Assembly (NCBI GenBank): GCA_013205565.1
Contig: JABMMM010000069.1
Coordinates: forward strand, 1-64,000
DNA from: Alcaligenaceae bacterium
Lineage (GTDB): Bacteria > Pseudomonadota > Gammaproteobacteria > Burkholderiales > Burkholderiaceae_B
Reading direction: 5' to 3'
DNA length: 64,000 nucleotides
Shown: one piece after another, positions 54,565 to 64,000 of the stretch
Numbering within the stretch: position 1 is the first letter of the stretch
How the letters are laid out: each line of letters opens with the position of its first letter
Notes under the pieces: generated by a model
Told to the model about the DNA's origin: nothing
Databases searched by the model: none
What the model saw: the letters and a program-made list of their open reading frames with translations, nothing else
Position numbers and translations under genes: made by a program

Positions 54565-54894
54565 ATGTTAGTGACCTTCAGCAGCAAGGCCGGCGCAGAT
54601 ATCCTGATGCTTTCTCAGCACGCAAAGCCGCTGTTGCGCATCATGGGCAAACTCGACGGTGTTGAGCTACCCCTTCGAGGCGTCTTCATGCCCGAACACC
54701 TGACACAAAACATCTTGGCGCTTGAGCAAGCGACGGCGCTCGCACCCCAGCCTCGCGAAACCGACGATCAATCACAAGAGCCACTTTCGCAGCCTGTTGG
54801 CTTACGACAGCGCGCGTTTCCGTTATTAGAATTACTTAAGCGCGCCAAAGACAAAAATCTACCCGTCTTATGGGTCGCAGGGTCAGCGTGGTGA
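54565..54894 (+). CDS. DUF1840 family protein
   Basis: 109-aa protein of the DUF1840 family, common in betaproteobacteria and of unknown function. It opens MLVTFSSKAGADILML, then HAKPLLRIMGK, and ends with FPLLELLKRAKDKNLPVLW. CAGGAG eight bases ahead of the ATG supports the start over an in-frame ATG at 54469. It diverges from the RHS gene. Its conserved housekeeping-like distribution makes it an unlikely immunity protein. Its stop is 2 bases from the end of the convergent dehydrogenase gene. Confidence 0.82.
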   Translation: MLVTFSSKAGADILMLSQHAKPLLRIMGKLDGVELPLRGVFMPEHLTQNILALEQATALAPQPRETDDQSQEPLSQPVGLRQRAFPLLELLKRAKDKNLPVLWVAGSAW

Positions 54895-54896
54895 AC

Positions 54897-56060
54897 TCAA
54901 TACGCCTGTTCAAATAAAGCCCTGAAATCGGCCTCAGACGTGTGTCGTGGATTCCAGCGATTGTAATTAGCCTGTAAGCACAGCCGAGCCAACTCAGCAA
55001 ACCCTTCTGGCGTCACCCCAACGTCGCGCAGCCGCGGCGGAATCGATAAATCGGTACACATCGCCGCAATGGCCTGAACGGCGGCCTGCGCGGCATCTAA
55101 CACCGGCCACTGTTGTACGGGTCGCCCCATCGCAATCGCCACGCGTGCAAATTTTTCTGGATTCGCCACTAGGTTGAATCGCGCGACATGCGGCAGACAC
55201 AACGCGTTAGACAACCCATGCGACAAATGAAACTGCGCGCCGACAAAACGTGCCATGCAATGCACATTGCCCAGCCCCGTTTGACCAAAGGTCATGCCCG
55301 CAAGCGCCGAGCCACACAGCATATTTAGTCCCGCATTTAAATTTTGTCGATTTGCGACAAAAGGCCGAATATTTGTTGCAAGCAGTTCAAGCGCCTGTAA
55401 ATTAATAGCGTCTGTCATGAGGTTTGTTTGCAGCGACAAGTACGACTCGAAGGCGTGCACAAACGCATCAATACCAGAATGCGCCGCAACGTGAGCCGGC
55501 ACCGTTCGCAACGCCAACGGATCAAGGATCGCAAAGCGAGCAGGATTTAAGGCCGCATGTCGGATCGACATTTTGAGGTTTTTTTCTGTATCGGTAATCA
55601 CGCACGAGCCAGACACCTCTGAGCCCGTACCCGCCGTGGTTGGGATCGCGATCAGCGCAAGAGGTGCAGTTTTAAATTTATCGATCCCCTCGTAATCATG
55701 GATTCGTCCTCCATTGGTCGCAAGAATACCCACAGCCTTGGCAACGTCTATTGTGCTGCCTCCACCAATCGCCAGCACCGCGCTCGCCTGGTGGGCTTGG
55801 CATGCTGCAAACGCCCGCTCAACCGTATGGGCGCTCGGGTCGGGCTCGATTTCTGTAAATACTGCCGTTTGTACACCCGCCGCCGCCAACAGGGTCCGAA
55901 TCTCAGCATAGAATTCGCTGTTAATTAGCGCGGCGTCTAGCGCGACAAAGAGCCGCGTGCACCCAAGCGTTGTCACAATCTCGTTGATTTTTTTGTAGGC
56001 GCCCACGCCCATAAAAATCGTACTCGGACAAAAGAAGCTTGCAAGCGTCGTGGTCGTCAT
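54897..56060 (-). CDS. Iron-containing alcohol dehydrogenase family protein
   Basis: 387-aa group III alcohol dehydrogenase. The NAD-binding motif is GGGSTIDVAKAVG (near residue 98), PTTAGTGSEVSG follows, and the metal ligands include FVHAFES and HGLSNALCLPHVARFN. The family covers 1,3-propanediol and butanol dehydrogenases and maleylacetate reductases; the substrate is not clear. It follows the Bug receptor gene by about 80 bases on the same strand, so the two may import and oxidise one compound. Confidence 0.86.
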   Translation of the reverse strand: MTTTTLASFFCPSTIFMGVGAYKKINEIVTTLGCTRLFVALDAALINSEFYAEIRTLLAAAGVQTAVFTEIEPDPSAHTVERAFAACQAHQASAVLAIGGGSTIDVAKAVGILATNGGRIHDYEGIDKFKTAPLALIAIPTTAGTGSEVSGSCVITDTEKNLKMSIRHAALNPARFAILDPLALRTVPAHVAAHSGIDAFVHAFESYLSLQTNLMTDAINLQALELLATNIRPFVANRQNLNAGLNMLCGSALAGMTFGQTGLGNVHCMARFVGAQFHLSHGLSNALCLPHVARFNLVANPEKFARVAIAMGRPVQQWPVLDAAQAAVQAIAAMCTDLSIPPRLRDVGVTPEGFAELARLCLQANYNRWNPRHTSEADFRALFEQAY

Positions 56061-56139
56061 GCGGCTGTACCTTTTAACGAGGCTAGCGATTAGGCGGTGG
56101 CGCAGCGGCCAGTTTTATAAAAAGTGGCTGCCACGCACA

Positions 56140-57144
56140 TCATTCAGGAGTCGCACCTAACTCGATAATGAGTGGCCGCCACCGTGCCACCTCACTGATC
56201 AGAAGATCGCGCGCCCCTTCGAGGGTTTTTTGTGCCGGTGTTGGATCTTCAATGCCCGCCGCCACAAACCGCGCGCGTAATTCAGGTGCCTGCAACGCAA
56301 GCTGTAACGACTGACTCAACTTTGTCACAACCTCTAAAGGAGTACCCTTAGGCACTAAGATCATGTTCCAGATGTCGTACAACAAATCTGGATAACCTGA
56401 CTCACCTGCCGACGGCACATCAGGGAGCGCTGCGATACGCTTAGGGCGCAGCACCACAACCGCCTTGACCATGCCCGACTTCACATAGCGTACTGCTGTC
56501 GTAGTGCTTTCAACCATGTAGTCGATGTGCCCGGCCATCACGTCGTTCACTGCCTGACCTGCCCCGCGGTAATTCACACCGTTTACTTTGACACCTAGCG
56601 CCACGTTGATCAACTGCCCCCCCAACCAAGTTCCAGAGCCCACGCCAGCCGCACCAAAATTCAGGCGTGCCGCGTTTTGCTTGAGGTAGGCGGCAAACTC
56701 ATCGAGCCCTGTTGCCGGAAAGTCTTTTCGTGCGGATATGACTTGTGGCGCGTCCCCAATTGAGGCGATCGCAATAAAGTCCTTCAAAACATCGTAAGAA
56801 AGATTTTTATATAACGTTGCATTTACCGCTAGGGTACCGCCATTGCCAATCAACATCGTGTAGCCATCGCCAGGCGCGCGCGAAGCACGTGTGCCACCCA
56901 CCGTGCCACCCGCACCAGGCGTATTTTCAACAATGACCGGCTGCCCCAGTACCTTCGTTAAGCTTTCGGCAACCACGCGCGCCATCACGTCGGTTGGCCC
57001 ACCGGCCGCAAAGGGCACAATGAGCGTCAAGGGTCGATCAGGATAAGCGGCCCAAGCCCCCAAACTAGAGCTCAGCAAGACCACTGCACTGACGAACCGC
57101 AGAGCGCATGTTTTTAGCGCGTATGTGTTGATGCAAGCGAACAT
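56140..57144 (-). CDS. Bug/TctC-family tripartite tricarboxylate receptor
   Basis: Fourth Bug receptor, 334 aa. The signal peptide ends near residue 33 (SSSLGAWA before AYPDRP). Family marks are PLTLIVPFAAGGPTDVMAR, the APGDGYT loop, and ENTPGAGGTVG. It lies between gyrB and the alcohol dehydrogenase, on the same strand as both. No TctA/TctB genes are nearby. Upstream it is separated from gyrB by 62 bases, so it could be read through from the dnaA-dnaN-gyrB operon. Confidence 0.9.
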   Translation of the reverse strand: MFACINTYALKTCALRFVSAVVLLSSSLGAWAAYPDRPLTLIVPFAAGGPTDVMARVVAESLTKVLGQPVIVENTPGAGGTVGGTRASRAPGDGYTMLIGNGGTLAVNATLYKNLSYDVLKDFIAIASIGDAPQVISARKDFPATGLDEFAAYLKQNAARLNFGAAGVGSGTWLGGQLINVALGVKVNGVNYRGAGQAVNDVMAGHIDYMVESTTTAVRYVKSGMVKAVVVLRPKRIAALPDVPSAGESGYPDLLYDIWNMILVPKGTPLEVVTKLSQSLQLALQAPELRARFVAAGIEDPTPAQKTLEGARDLLISEVARWRPLIIELGATPE

Positions 57145-57206
57145 CTTATCCCCTTTTTCTGACGCGATCAGACGCCCAGCTCAGTCATCCAACGCAGTGA
57201 TCCAAC

Positions 57207-59675
<2,469 letters not shown>

Positions 59676-60785
59676 TTAAATCCGCATGGGCATGACGACA
59701 TACTTAAACGACTCGTCATCAAGTAATGTAATAAGGGCAGAGGCGTTCGCGTCTGGCATGACAGACCAGCGAATCGTTTCAGCTTTGACGTTGGCTAGAA
59801 AATCTAGCAAGTAGCTGACGTTAAATCCGACGTCAAGCGCTTCGTACTCATAATCAACATCGATTTCTTCTTGGGCTTCTTCTTGCTCGGCGTTAGTCGA
59901 TGAAATTTTTAGCAGGTGCTGACCAAGCTGCAAGCGCACGCTACGAAATTTATCGGTCGTCAAAATTGCGGCGCGTTGCAAACAACCTTGCAGGGTCTCG
60001 CGCGACACATCAAAATGGCGTGTGTAGTTTGAAGGAATCACTCGGTTGAAATCTGGAAACTTCCCCTCAACCAGTTTTGAAACCAATTCCACGTGACCAA
60101 AGGAAAACCGAATTTGCCCAGGCGCCACATCAATCGTGACAGGTTCGTCTGAGTCATCGAGCAGGCGCTGCATTTCAAGAACAGTTTTACGCGGCACTAT
60201 GACTTCGTGCTTGACAGCGACACCCTCGACCGGCGTCGAACTGTGCGCGAGACGGTGACCATCGGTGGCGACCGCGCGCAACAAACCCGGCTCAAAGACC
60301 ATCAACATACCGTTTAGGTAATAACGGATGTCTTGTTGTGCCATGGCAAAGTGCGCCATATTAAACAGGTGCTTTAGGGTTTTGCGCGTGAGCGTTAACG
60401 AAACATCCCAGCGTTCGGGCTGCGTCATTGTCGGAAATTCTGTTGCTGCGAGTGTCTGCAGTGAAAATCGGCTTTTGCCCGTTTGAATGGCGAGCTTGCC
60501 ACCCGTGGTCGAGAGCTTGACGTCGCCTATGTCTGGCAGGGCCCGCAAAATGTCTAACAGTTTGCGTGCGGCAACCGTCAACGATTCGCTTTCGCTGCCG
60601 ACGCCAAACTCGGCGTGCGTAGTGATCTGAACTTCAAGATCCGTTGCGATAAACGAAACACGCTCGGCTTGCTTGCGCACTAAGATATTCGCAAGGATAG
60701 GAAGTGTATGGCGGCGTTCAACAATTCCGGCAACCGTTATAAGCGGTTTAAGTAGGGCATCACGGGGGGTCTGGACAAGTTGCAT
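59676..60785 (-). CDS. dnaN: DNA polymerase III sliding clamp (beta subunit)
   Basis: 369-aa ring-forming clamp that tethers DNA polymerase. MQLVQTPRDALLKPLITVAGIVERR at the start (the KPLxxVxGIVERR pattern), TDLEVQI and YVVMPMRI at the C-terminus are characteristic. The three-base gap to dnaA and to gyrB indicates a compact operon. AAAGGGA just before the ATG is the probable ribosome binding site and lies inside the end of dnaA. Confidence 0.97.
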   Translation of the reverse strand: MQLVQTPRDALLKPLITVAGIVERRHTLPILANILVRKQAERVSFIATDLEVQITTHAEFGVGSESESLTVAARKLLDILRALPDIGDVKLSTTGGKLAIQTGKSRFSLQTLAATEFPTMTQPERWDVSLTLTRKTLKHLFNMAHFAMAQQDIRYYLNGMLMVFEPGLLRAVATDGHRLAHSSTPVEGVAVKHEVIVPRKTVLEMQRLLDDSDEPVTIDVAPGQIRFSFGHVELVSKLVEGKFPDFNRVIPSNYTRHFDVSRETLQGCLQRAAILTTDKFRSVRLQLGQHLLKISSTNAEQEEAQEEIDVDYEYEALDVGFNVSYLLDFLANVKAETIRWSVMPDANASALITLLDDESFKYVVMPMRI

Positions 60786-60788
60786 GGA

Positions 60789-62303
60789 TTATCCCTTTAA
60801 AGTTTGTTCAAGCACATGCAGCGTATGGTTTAGGTCTGTCTGTTTCGCGCGAAGATCAGCGATTTTTCTGACTGCATGTAAAACGGTCGTGTGATCGCGG
60901 CCACCAAACAGATCGCCGATTTCTGGCAAGCTTTTTTGCGTCAGTTCTTTTGCTAGGTACATTGCAACCTGACGCGGCATTGCAATGTTGGCAGGTCGAC
61001 GTTTTGAATACATGTCGGCGACCTTAATTTTGTAGTACTCGGCAACAGTTCTTTGAATGTTTTCAACCGTCACCTGACCGCTTGAAGCTGACAGTAAGTC
61101 TTTAAGTGCATCTTTACAAATATCTACGTTAGCAACATCACGCCCATGGAAGCGTGCATAAGCCACAACTTTTTTAAGGGCGCCCTCAAGTTCGCGCACA
61201 TTGCTACGTAGGTGCTTAGCAATAAAGAACGCCACGTCTTCTGGCAGCGCGACGCCTTCTTGCTCGGCTTTGCGTAGCAAGATTGCGACCCGCATTTCGA
61301 GTTCGGGCGGTTCGATTGCAACCGTCAGTCCTGAGTCAAACCTTGAAATCAGACGTGTATCGATGCCCGACAACTCTTTAGGGTAGGTATCGCTCGTGAT
61401 AATGATTTGTTTGCGTTGCGCGACCATCGCTTCGAACGCATAAAAAAACTCTTCTTGTGTGCGGTTTTTTCCGGAAAAAAACTGAATATCATCGATCAAT
61501 AACAGATCAAGCGAATGGTAGTAACGCTTAAAGTCATCGAACGCTTTGCGTTGGTAAGCCTTGACGACGTCGGATACATATTGATCGGCATGCACATATC
61601 TGACGCGCGCGCCTTTACGTGCGCCGATGAGCGCGTTACCAATGGCGTGAATAAGGTGGGTTTTACCCAAACCAACACCGCCATATAAAAACAATGGGTT
61701 GTAAGAGGTGCCTGGATTTTCGGCGACTTGCAAAGCCGCTGCTCGAGCGAGTTGGTTGGCCTTACCTGTTACAAAACGTTCAAAGGTCAGTTCTACGTTT
61801 AAGCGCGAGCGCTCATCTGTGGCTTGGGCGCTGGTTTGTGCCCCTAAAGACCCGTTTATTGCAGCAAACGGTTGAAGCGCTTGCTTATTTTGGTCTGCAT
61901 AAGCGCCAGCTTGCATGGGTAACAATGTGGTGGCGTCGGCATTTTCAAGCGTTTGAGCGGCGCCCGGCCAGTCTTGCGCAGCGCTAAGTTCAAAGGCTTG
62001 CGTGCTTTGCGCATTTAAATTTGGGTGTGCCGCGGGTGAGGTCGACAGTTCGGGCTCGATGGCAGCGAGTTCAAATAAAACGTGAACCGGCCTTTTATAC
62101 CAAGTCGTTGCAAATGTTTCGATTTGACTGGCAAAATTCTTACGAACCCAGTCAAGCTTAAAGCGGTTCGGCGCAGACAAGCGTAAGCACGCCTGGGCTT
62201 CGTCAAAGCCTAGCGGAATCAACGGGCGTATCCACGCGCTGATTTGTTGGGGAGGAAACTCCTGCTCTAGGTGTAAGACGCAGGACTGCCAAAACTGGTT
62301 CAT
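60789..62303 (-). CDS. dnaA: Chromosomal replication initiator DnaA
   Basis: 504-aa AAA+ initiator that binds DnaA boxes at oriC. Domain I covers about residues 1-80, then a variable linker to about residue 165. The Walker A motif [10 protein letters not shown] and Walker [10 protein letters not shown] follow. The C-terminal helix-turn-helix has the signature [15 protein letters not shown]. It reads away from rpmH, and a perfect DnaA box lies about 50 bases upstream, consistent with autoregulation. Confidence 0.97.
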   Translation of the reverse strand: MNQFWQSCVLHLEQEFPPQQISAWIRPLIPLGFDEAQACLRLSAPNRFKLDWVRKNFASQIETFATTWYKRPVHVLFELAAIEPELSTSPAAHPNLNAQSTQAFELSAAQDWPGAAQTLENADATTLLPMQAGAYADQNKQALQPFAAINGSLGAQTSAQATDERSRLNVELTFERFVTGKANQLARAAALQVAENPGTSYNPLFLYGGVGLGKTHLIHAIGNALIGARKGARVRYVHADQYVSDVVKAYQRKAFDDFKRYYHSLDLLLIDDIQFFSGKNRTQEEFFYAFEAMVAQRKQIIITSDTYPKELSGIDTRLISRFDSGLTVAIEPPELEMRVAILLRKAEQEGVALPEDVAFFIAKHLRSNVRELEGALKKVVAYARFHGRDVANVDICKDALKDLLSASSGQVTVENIQRTVAEYYKIKVADMYSKRRPANIAMPRQVAMYLAKELTQKSLPEIGDLFGGRDHTTVLHAVRKIADLRAKQTDLNHTLHVLEQTLKG

Positions 62304-62348
62304 GAGGCTCGCTAAGTAAACTCCGATTCTACCCTGTCAGCGGCAAAG

Positions 62349-62357
62349 TTATCCACA
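62349..62357 (+). promoter_or_regulatory. DnaA box
   Basis: Consensus TTATCCACA, exact nine-base match, about 46 bases upstream of the dnaA start. Confidence 0.8.
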
Positions 62358-62396
62358 GGTCGTGCAGTGTTTAGAACAAGCGTTTGCCCTAGCCAT

Positions 62397-62425
62397 TTGA
62401 CTAATTTTGGTTTTTTTGATGAAAT
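62397..62425 (+). promoter_or_regulatory. Candidate rpmH promoter
   Basis: TTGACT at 62397-62402 and TGAAAT at 62420-62425, 17 bases apart, about 57 bases upstream of the rpmH ATG. The -10 box matches four of six consensus bases. Confidence 0.4.
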
Positions 62426-62481
62426 AGAGGGCTTTTCCGGATTACCCTAAACCTTTTTTGCTCTTTGTTGGGCCACTCATC

Positions 62482-62616
62482 ATGAAACGTACCTACCAGC
62501 CTTCCGTTACCCGCCGCAAGCGTACTCACGGCTTTCGCGTGCGCATGAAAACACGCGGTGGCCGCGCTGTCATCAATGCTCGTCGTGCTAAAGGCCGCAA
62601 ACGCCTGGCTGTATAA
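62482..62616 (+). CDS. rpmH: 50S ribosomal protein L34
   Basis: 44-aa ribosomal protein of the large subunit. It reads [18 protein letters not shown] at the start, with the conserved [11 protein letters not shown] and ending [11 protein letters not shown], a near-consensus L34. It leads the rpmH-rnpA-yidD-yidC cluster found beside oriC in most bacteria. About 105 bases separate it from rnpA, with an AGACGT/ACGTCT inverted repeat at 62636-62667 before a TCTTTT run. Confidence 0.97.
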   Translation: MKRTYQPSVTRRKRTHGFRVRMKTRGGRAVINARRAKGRKRLAV

Positions 62617-62720
62617 AACGCCTGGTCGTATTGTTAGACGTTGTTAGTCCCTTCAAGTTAGACGTCTTCTTTTAGTTGTTCTGTTACCTTCGCCAAGTCT
62701 GTTCTAAGATCTCCGCACTG

Positions 62721-63104
62721 ATGCCTAGCGCCACCTTCCCTTCGGCGGCGCGCCTGCACCGCCCCACTGAGTTTTCTGCCGCCCTTTCGGGTCGCCGAGT
62801 CTCTCGTGGGGTTTATTTTGTCCTAACCGCCAGCGTCGTTAGCTTGTCTGAACAAATTGGTCCAAACGCACCTCGCGCGCGGTTGGGTTTAGTGATGGCA
62901 AAGCGGTTTGCACACCACGCCTCTACGCGCAATGCATTAAAACGGGTGGTACGAGAAGCCTTCCGTGCCTGCCGTTTGTCTCTTGCTCCTGCGGATTATG
63001 TGGTGCGCTTAAATAAGCATATCGAAACGACTAGCCTCAGCGCCCTTAAACGCGCTGCACGTGAAGAAGCGAACGCTCACTTTTTAAAGGCAGAACGATG
63101 CTAA
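62721..63104 (+). CDS. rnpA: Ribonuclease P protein component
   Basis: 127-aa basic protein of RNase P, which matures the 5' ends of tRNAs with the rnpB RNA. The signature is KRFAHHASTRNALKRVVREAFR near the middle, the RNR-type motif that contacts the RNA. The ATG at 62721 is preferred because the family N-terminus (LHRPTEF) follows; an in-frame ATG at 62676 is also open. It overlaps yidD by seven bases. Confidence 0.92.
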   Translation: MPSATFPSAARLHRPTEFSAALSGRRVSRGVYFVLTASVVSLSEQIGPNAPRARLGLVMAKRFAHHASTRNALKRVVREAFRACRLSLAPADYVVRLNKHIETTSLSALKRAAREEANAHFLKAERC

Positions 63105-63379
63105 TAGCCTGGCTAATCGCGCCTATTCGGGCTTACCAGTTTTTCTTAAGCCCTTGGCTTGGCCAAAGCTGTCGATTCACACCAACTTGCTCGAACTACG
63201 CAATTGAGGCAATTACTAAATTGGGTAGCGCTCAAGGCGTCTACGTCTCTGTCAAGCGGCTTGGGCGTTGCCACCCTTGGTGTCAAGGGGGCCTGGATCC
63301 TGTACCCGAGCAGACGGCAAAAATAGTTCCAAAAAAACCTGATGGCGAGGCTTCGTCGCACCGCTGTCATCTTGATTAA
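63098..63379 (+). CDS. yidD: Membrane protein insertion efficiency factor YidD
   Basis: 93-aa membrane-associated protein helping insertion of inner-membrane proteins. The conserved core is IRAYQFFLSPWLGQSCRFTPTCSNYAIEAI with three to four cysteines, then HPWCQGGLDPVPE. Its start overlaps the rnpA end by seven bases, and yidC follows after about 50 bases. The C-terminal extension after the core is about 15 residues. Confidence 0.93.
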   Translation: MLIAWLIAPIRAYQFFLSPWLGQSCRFTPTCSNYAIEAITKLGSAQGVYVSVKRLGRCHPWCQGGLDPVPEQTAKIVPKKPDGEASSHRCHLD

Positions 63380-63429
63380 CGCTAAACTGCGAGCCTTCTC
63401 CAGTTAGTTTTTTTATTTTTTAGGCAAGA

Positions 63430-64000
63430 ATGGACATCCGTCGCACCATCCTGTTGATGATTTTCTCGTTTTCGTTGCTCTTGCTCTGGAACAACTGGCA
63501 AGTGCACCAAGGAAACGCGCCGCTGTTTGGGGCCCCAACCGCGGTTAAGCCGAGCACGCCGATCAGCGACCCCGCTACTGCGGCAGGTGGTGTGCCGGTG
63601 GCACCCGTGGCAATCACGCCTACGGCTACGGCTTCGACTGTTCCTGGGTTGGCCGCACAAGTCACTGCGCCCTTGCAAAGCGTGACCTTCAAAACTGACG
63701 TGTTGTCACTAACCTTTGATTTGCAAGGCGCCCAACTCATTCGGACTGACTTGCTCGCCTTTCCGTCTGTTGAGGATCCGTCAAAACCTTTTACTTTATT
63801 AGAGCGTGTGGCCGGTCGCACCTATATTGTTCAGTCTGGGTTAACCGGTGCACCGGCGGGCACACTGTTTCCAACACATCTGGCACCTTTTACGCTCGAA
63901 ACTGAGGCACGTGAGTTAACCGGTGAATCATTAGTTATTAAGTTTTCGTCCACGTCGGGCGAGGTCAAGCTCACCAAGACTTTTACGCTTAAGCGCAGCA
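63430..64000 (+). CDS. yidC: Membrane protein insertase YidC (cut by the window end)
   Basis: The first 190 codons of yidC, open to the end of the window. It starts MDIRRTILLMIFSFSLLLLWNNWQ, the usual first helix of proteobacterial YidC. A Pro/Ala/Thr-rich linker follows, then the start of the periplasmic beta-sandwich domain (for example LQSVTFKTDVLSLTFDLQGA, and KLTKTFTLKR at the cut). YidC inserts inner-membrane proteins alone or with SecYEG. The C-terminal insertase core is outside the window. Confidence 0.93.
   Translation, partial: MDIRRTILLMIFSFSLLLLWNNWQVHQGNAPLFGAPTAVKPSTPISDPATAAGGVPVAPVAITPTATASTVPGLAAQVTAPLQSVTFKTDVLSLTFDLQGAQLIRTDLLAFPSVEDPSKPFTLLERVAGRTYIVQSGLTGAPAGTLFPTHLAPFTLETEARELTGESLVIKFSSTSGEVKLTKTFTLKRS

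Larger units (their letters stand above)
62304..62481. other. Probable oriC / dnaA-rpmH intergenic region
   Basis: This 178-base divergent interval between dnaA and rpmH is a usual location for the bacterial replication origin. It holds one consensus DnaA box and an AT-rich stretch at 62396-62427. Coding direction switches here: dnaA, dnaN and gyrB point left and rpmH-rnpA-yidD-yidC point right, as expected at an origin. Only one perfect box was found, so a full origin may extend into neighbouring sequence. Confidence 0.5.

Noticed and set aside
54565-54894. DUF1840 gene as immunity protein for the RHS-lipase
   Set aside because: It is divergent, has no signal peptide or lipobox, and its family is widespread in betaproteobacteria away from RHS genes.

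Overview
The window looks like a chromosomal segment of a betaproteobacterium, order Burkholderiales, most likely an Alcaligenaceae relative. The reasons are several Bug-type (TctC-like) solute receptors without their membrane partners, the argS / SPOR protein / dsbA block, the smg-topB neighbourhood, a type 2 leuA, and the rpmH / dnaA-dnaN-gyrB junction at the right end. No rRNA, tRNA, CRISPR array or intact transposase was seen. The assignment rests on gene content and order only; no database was consulted.

Region by region. 1-2.5 kb: an MscS-type channel fused to a cyclic-nucleotide-binding domain, then an alpha/beta hydrolase. 2.5-3.5 kb: a second hydrolase bracketed by two related palindromes that resemble IS200/IS605 right-end relics. 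3.5-14.7 kb: an accessory catabolic region with three Bug receptors, a Gfo/Idh oxidoreductase, a polysaccharide-deacetylase-fold amidohydrolase, a gamma-glutamyltransferase-like hydrolase, an amidase-signature enzyme, a PaiB-like flavoprotein, a small lipoprotein, a class II aldolase and a D-2-hydroxyacid dehydrogenase. 14.7-20.9 kb: rhlE with a structured leader, prfC, an unknown membrane-anchored protein, rpoN and an unknown two-helix membrane protein. 20.9-24.9 kb: a leucine-codon-rich leader peptide before leuA, then a glutathione transferase and a BenE-type transporter.

24.9-31.1 kb: a second catabolic locus with a class II aldolase, an AraC regulator, a NIPSNAP protein, a complete TRAP transporter (order P-M-Q) and an SDR oxidoreductase. 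31.1-34.5 kb, minus strand: a DUF3429 membrane protein, a DUF455 ferritin-like protein and a sulfatase in a tight operon, plus a SET-domain protein. 34.5-39.7 kb, minus strand: panB, topB with a histone-H1-like tail, gluQ and smg. 39.9-44.7 kb: a leucine/isovalerate degradation operon (ivd, mccB, mccA) behind a LiuR-like palindrome. 44.9-47.5 kb: an MBL-fold hydrolase, a cystathionine beta-lyase and a DUF1330 protein. 47.7-50.8 kb: dsbA, SPOR protein, argS. 50.8-54.5 kb: a secreted RHS protein ending in a DUF2235 (Tle1-like) lipase domain. 54.6-57.1 kb: a DUF1840 protein, an iron-dependent alcohol dehydrogenase and a fourth Bug receptor. 57.2-64 kb: gyrB, dnaN and dnaA leftwards, and rpmH, rnpA, yidD and yidC (cut by the window end) rightwards, with the probable oriC between dnaA and rpmH.

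The points most worth a second look are the RHS-lipase without a visible immunity gene, the leuA leader peptide, the SET protein close to a topoisomerase with a lysine-rich tail, the LiuR-like operator without a local regulator, the paired palindromes, and the structured rhlE leader.
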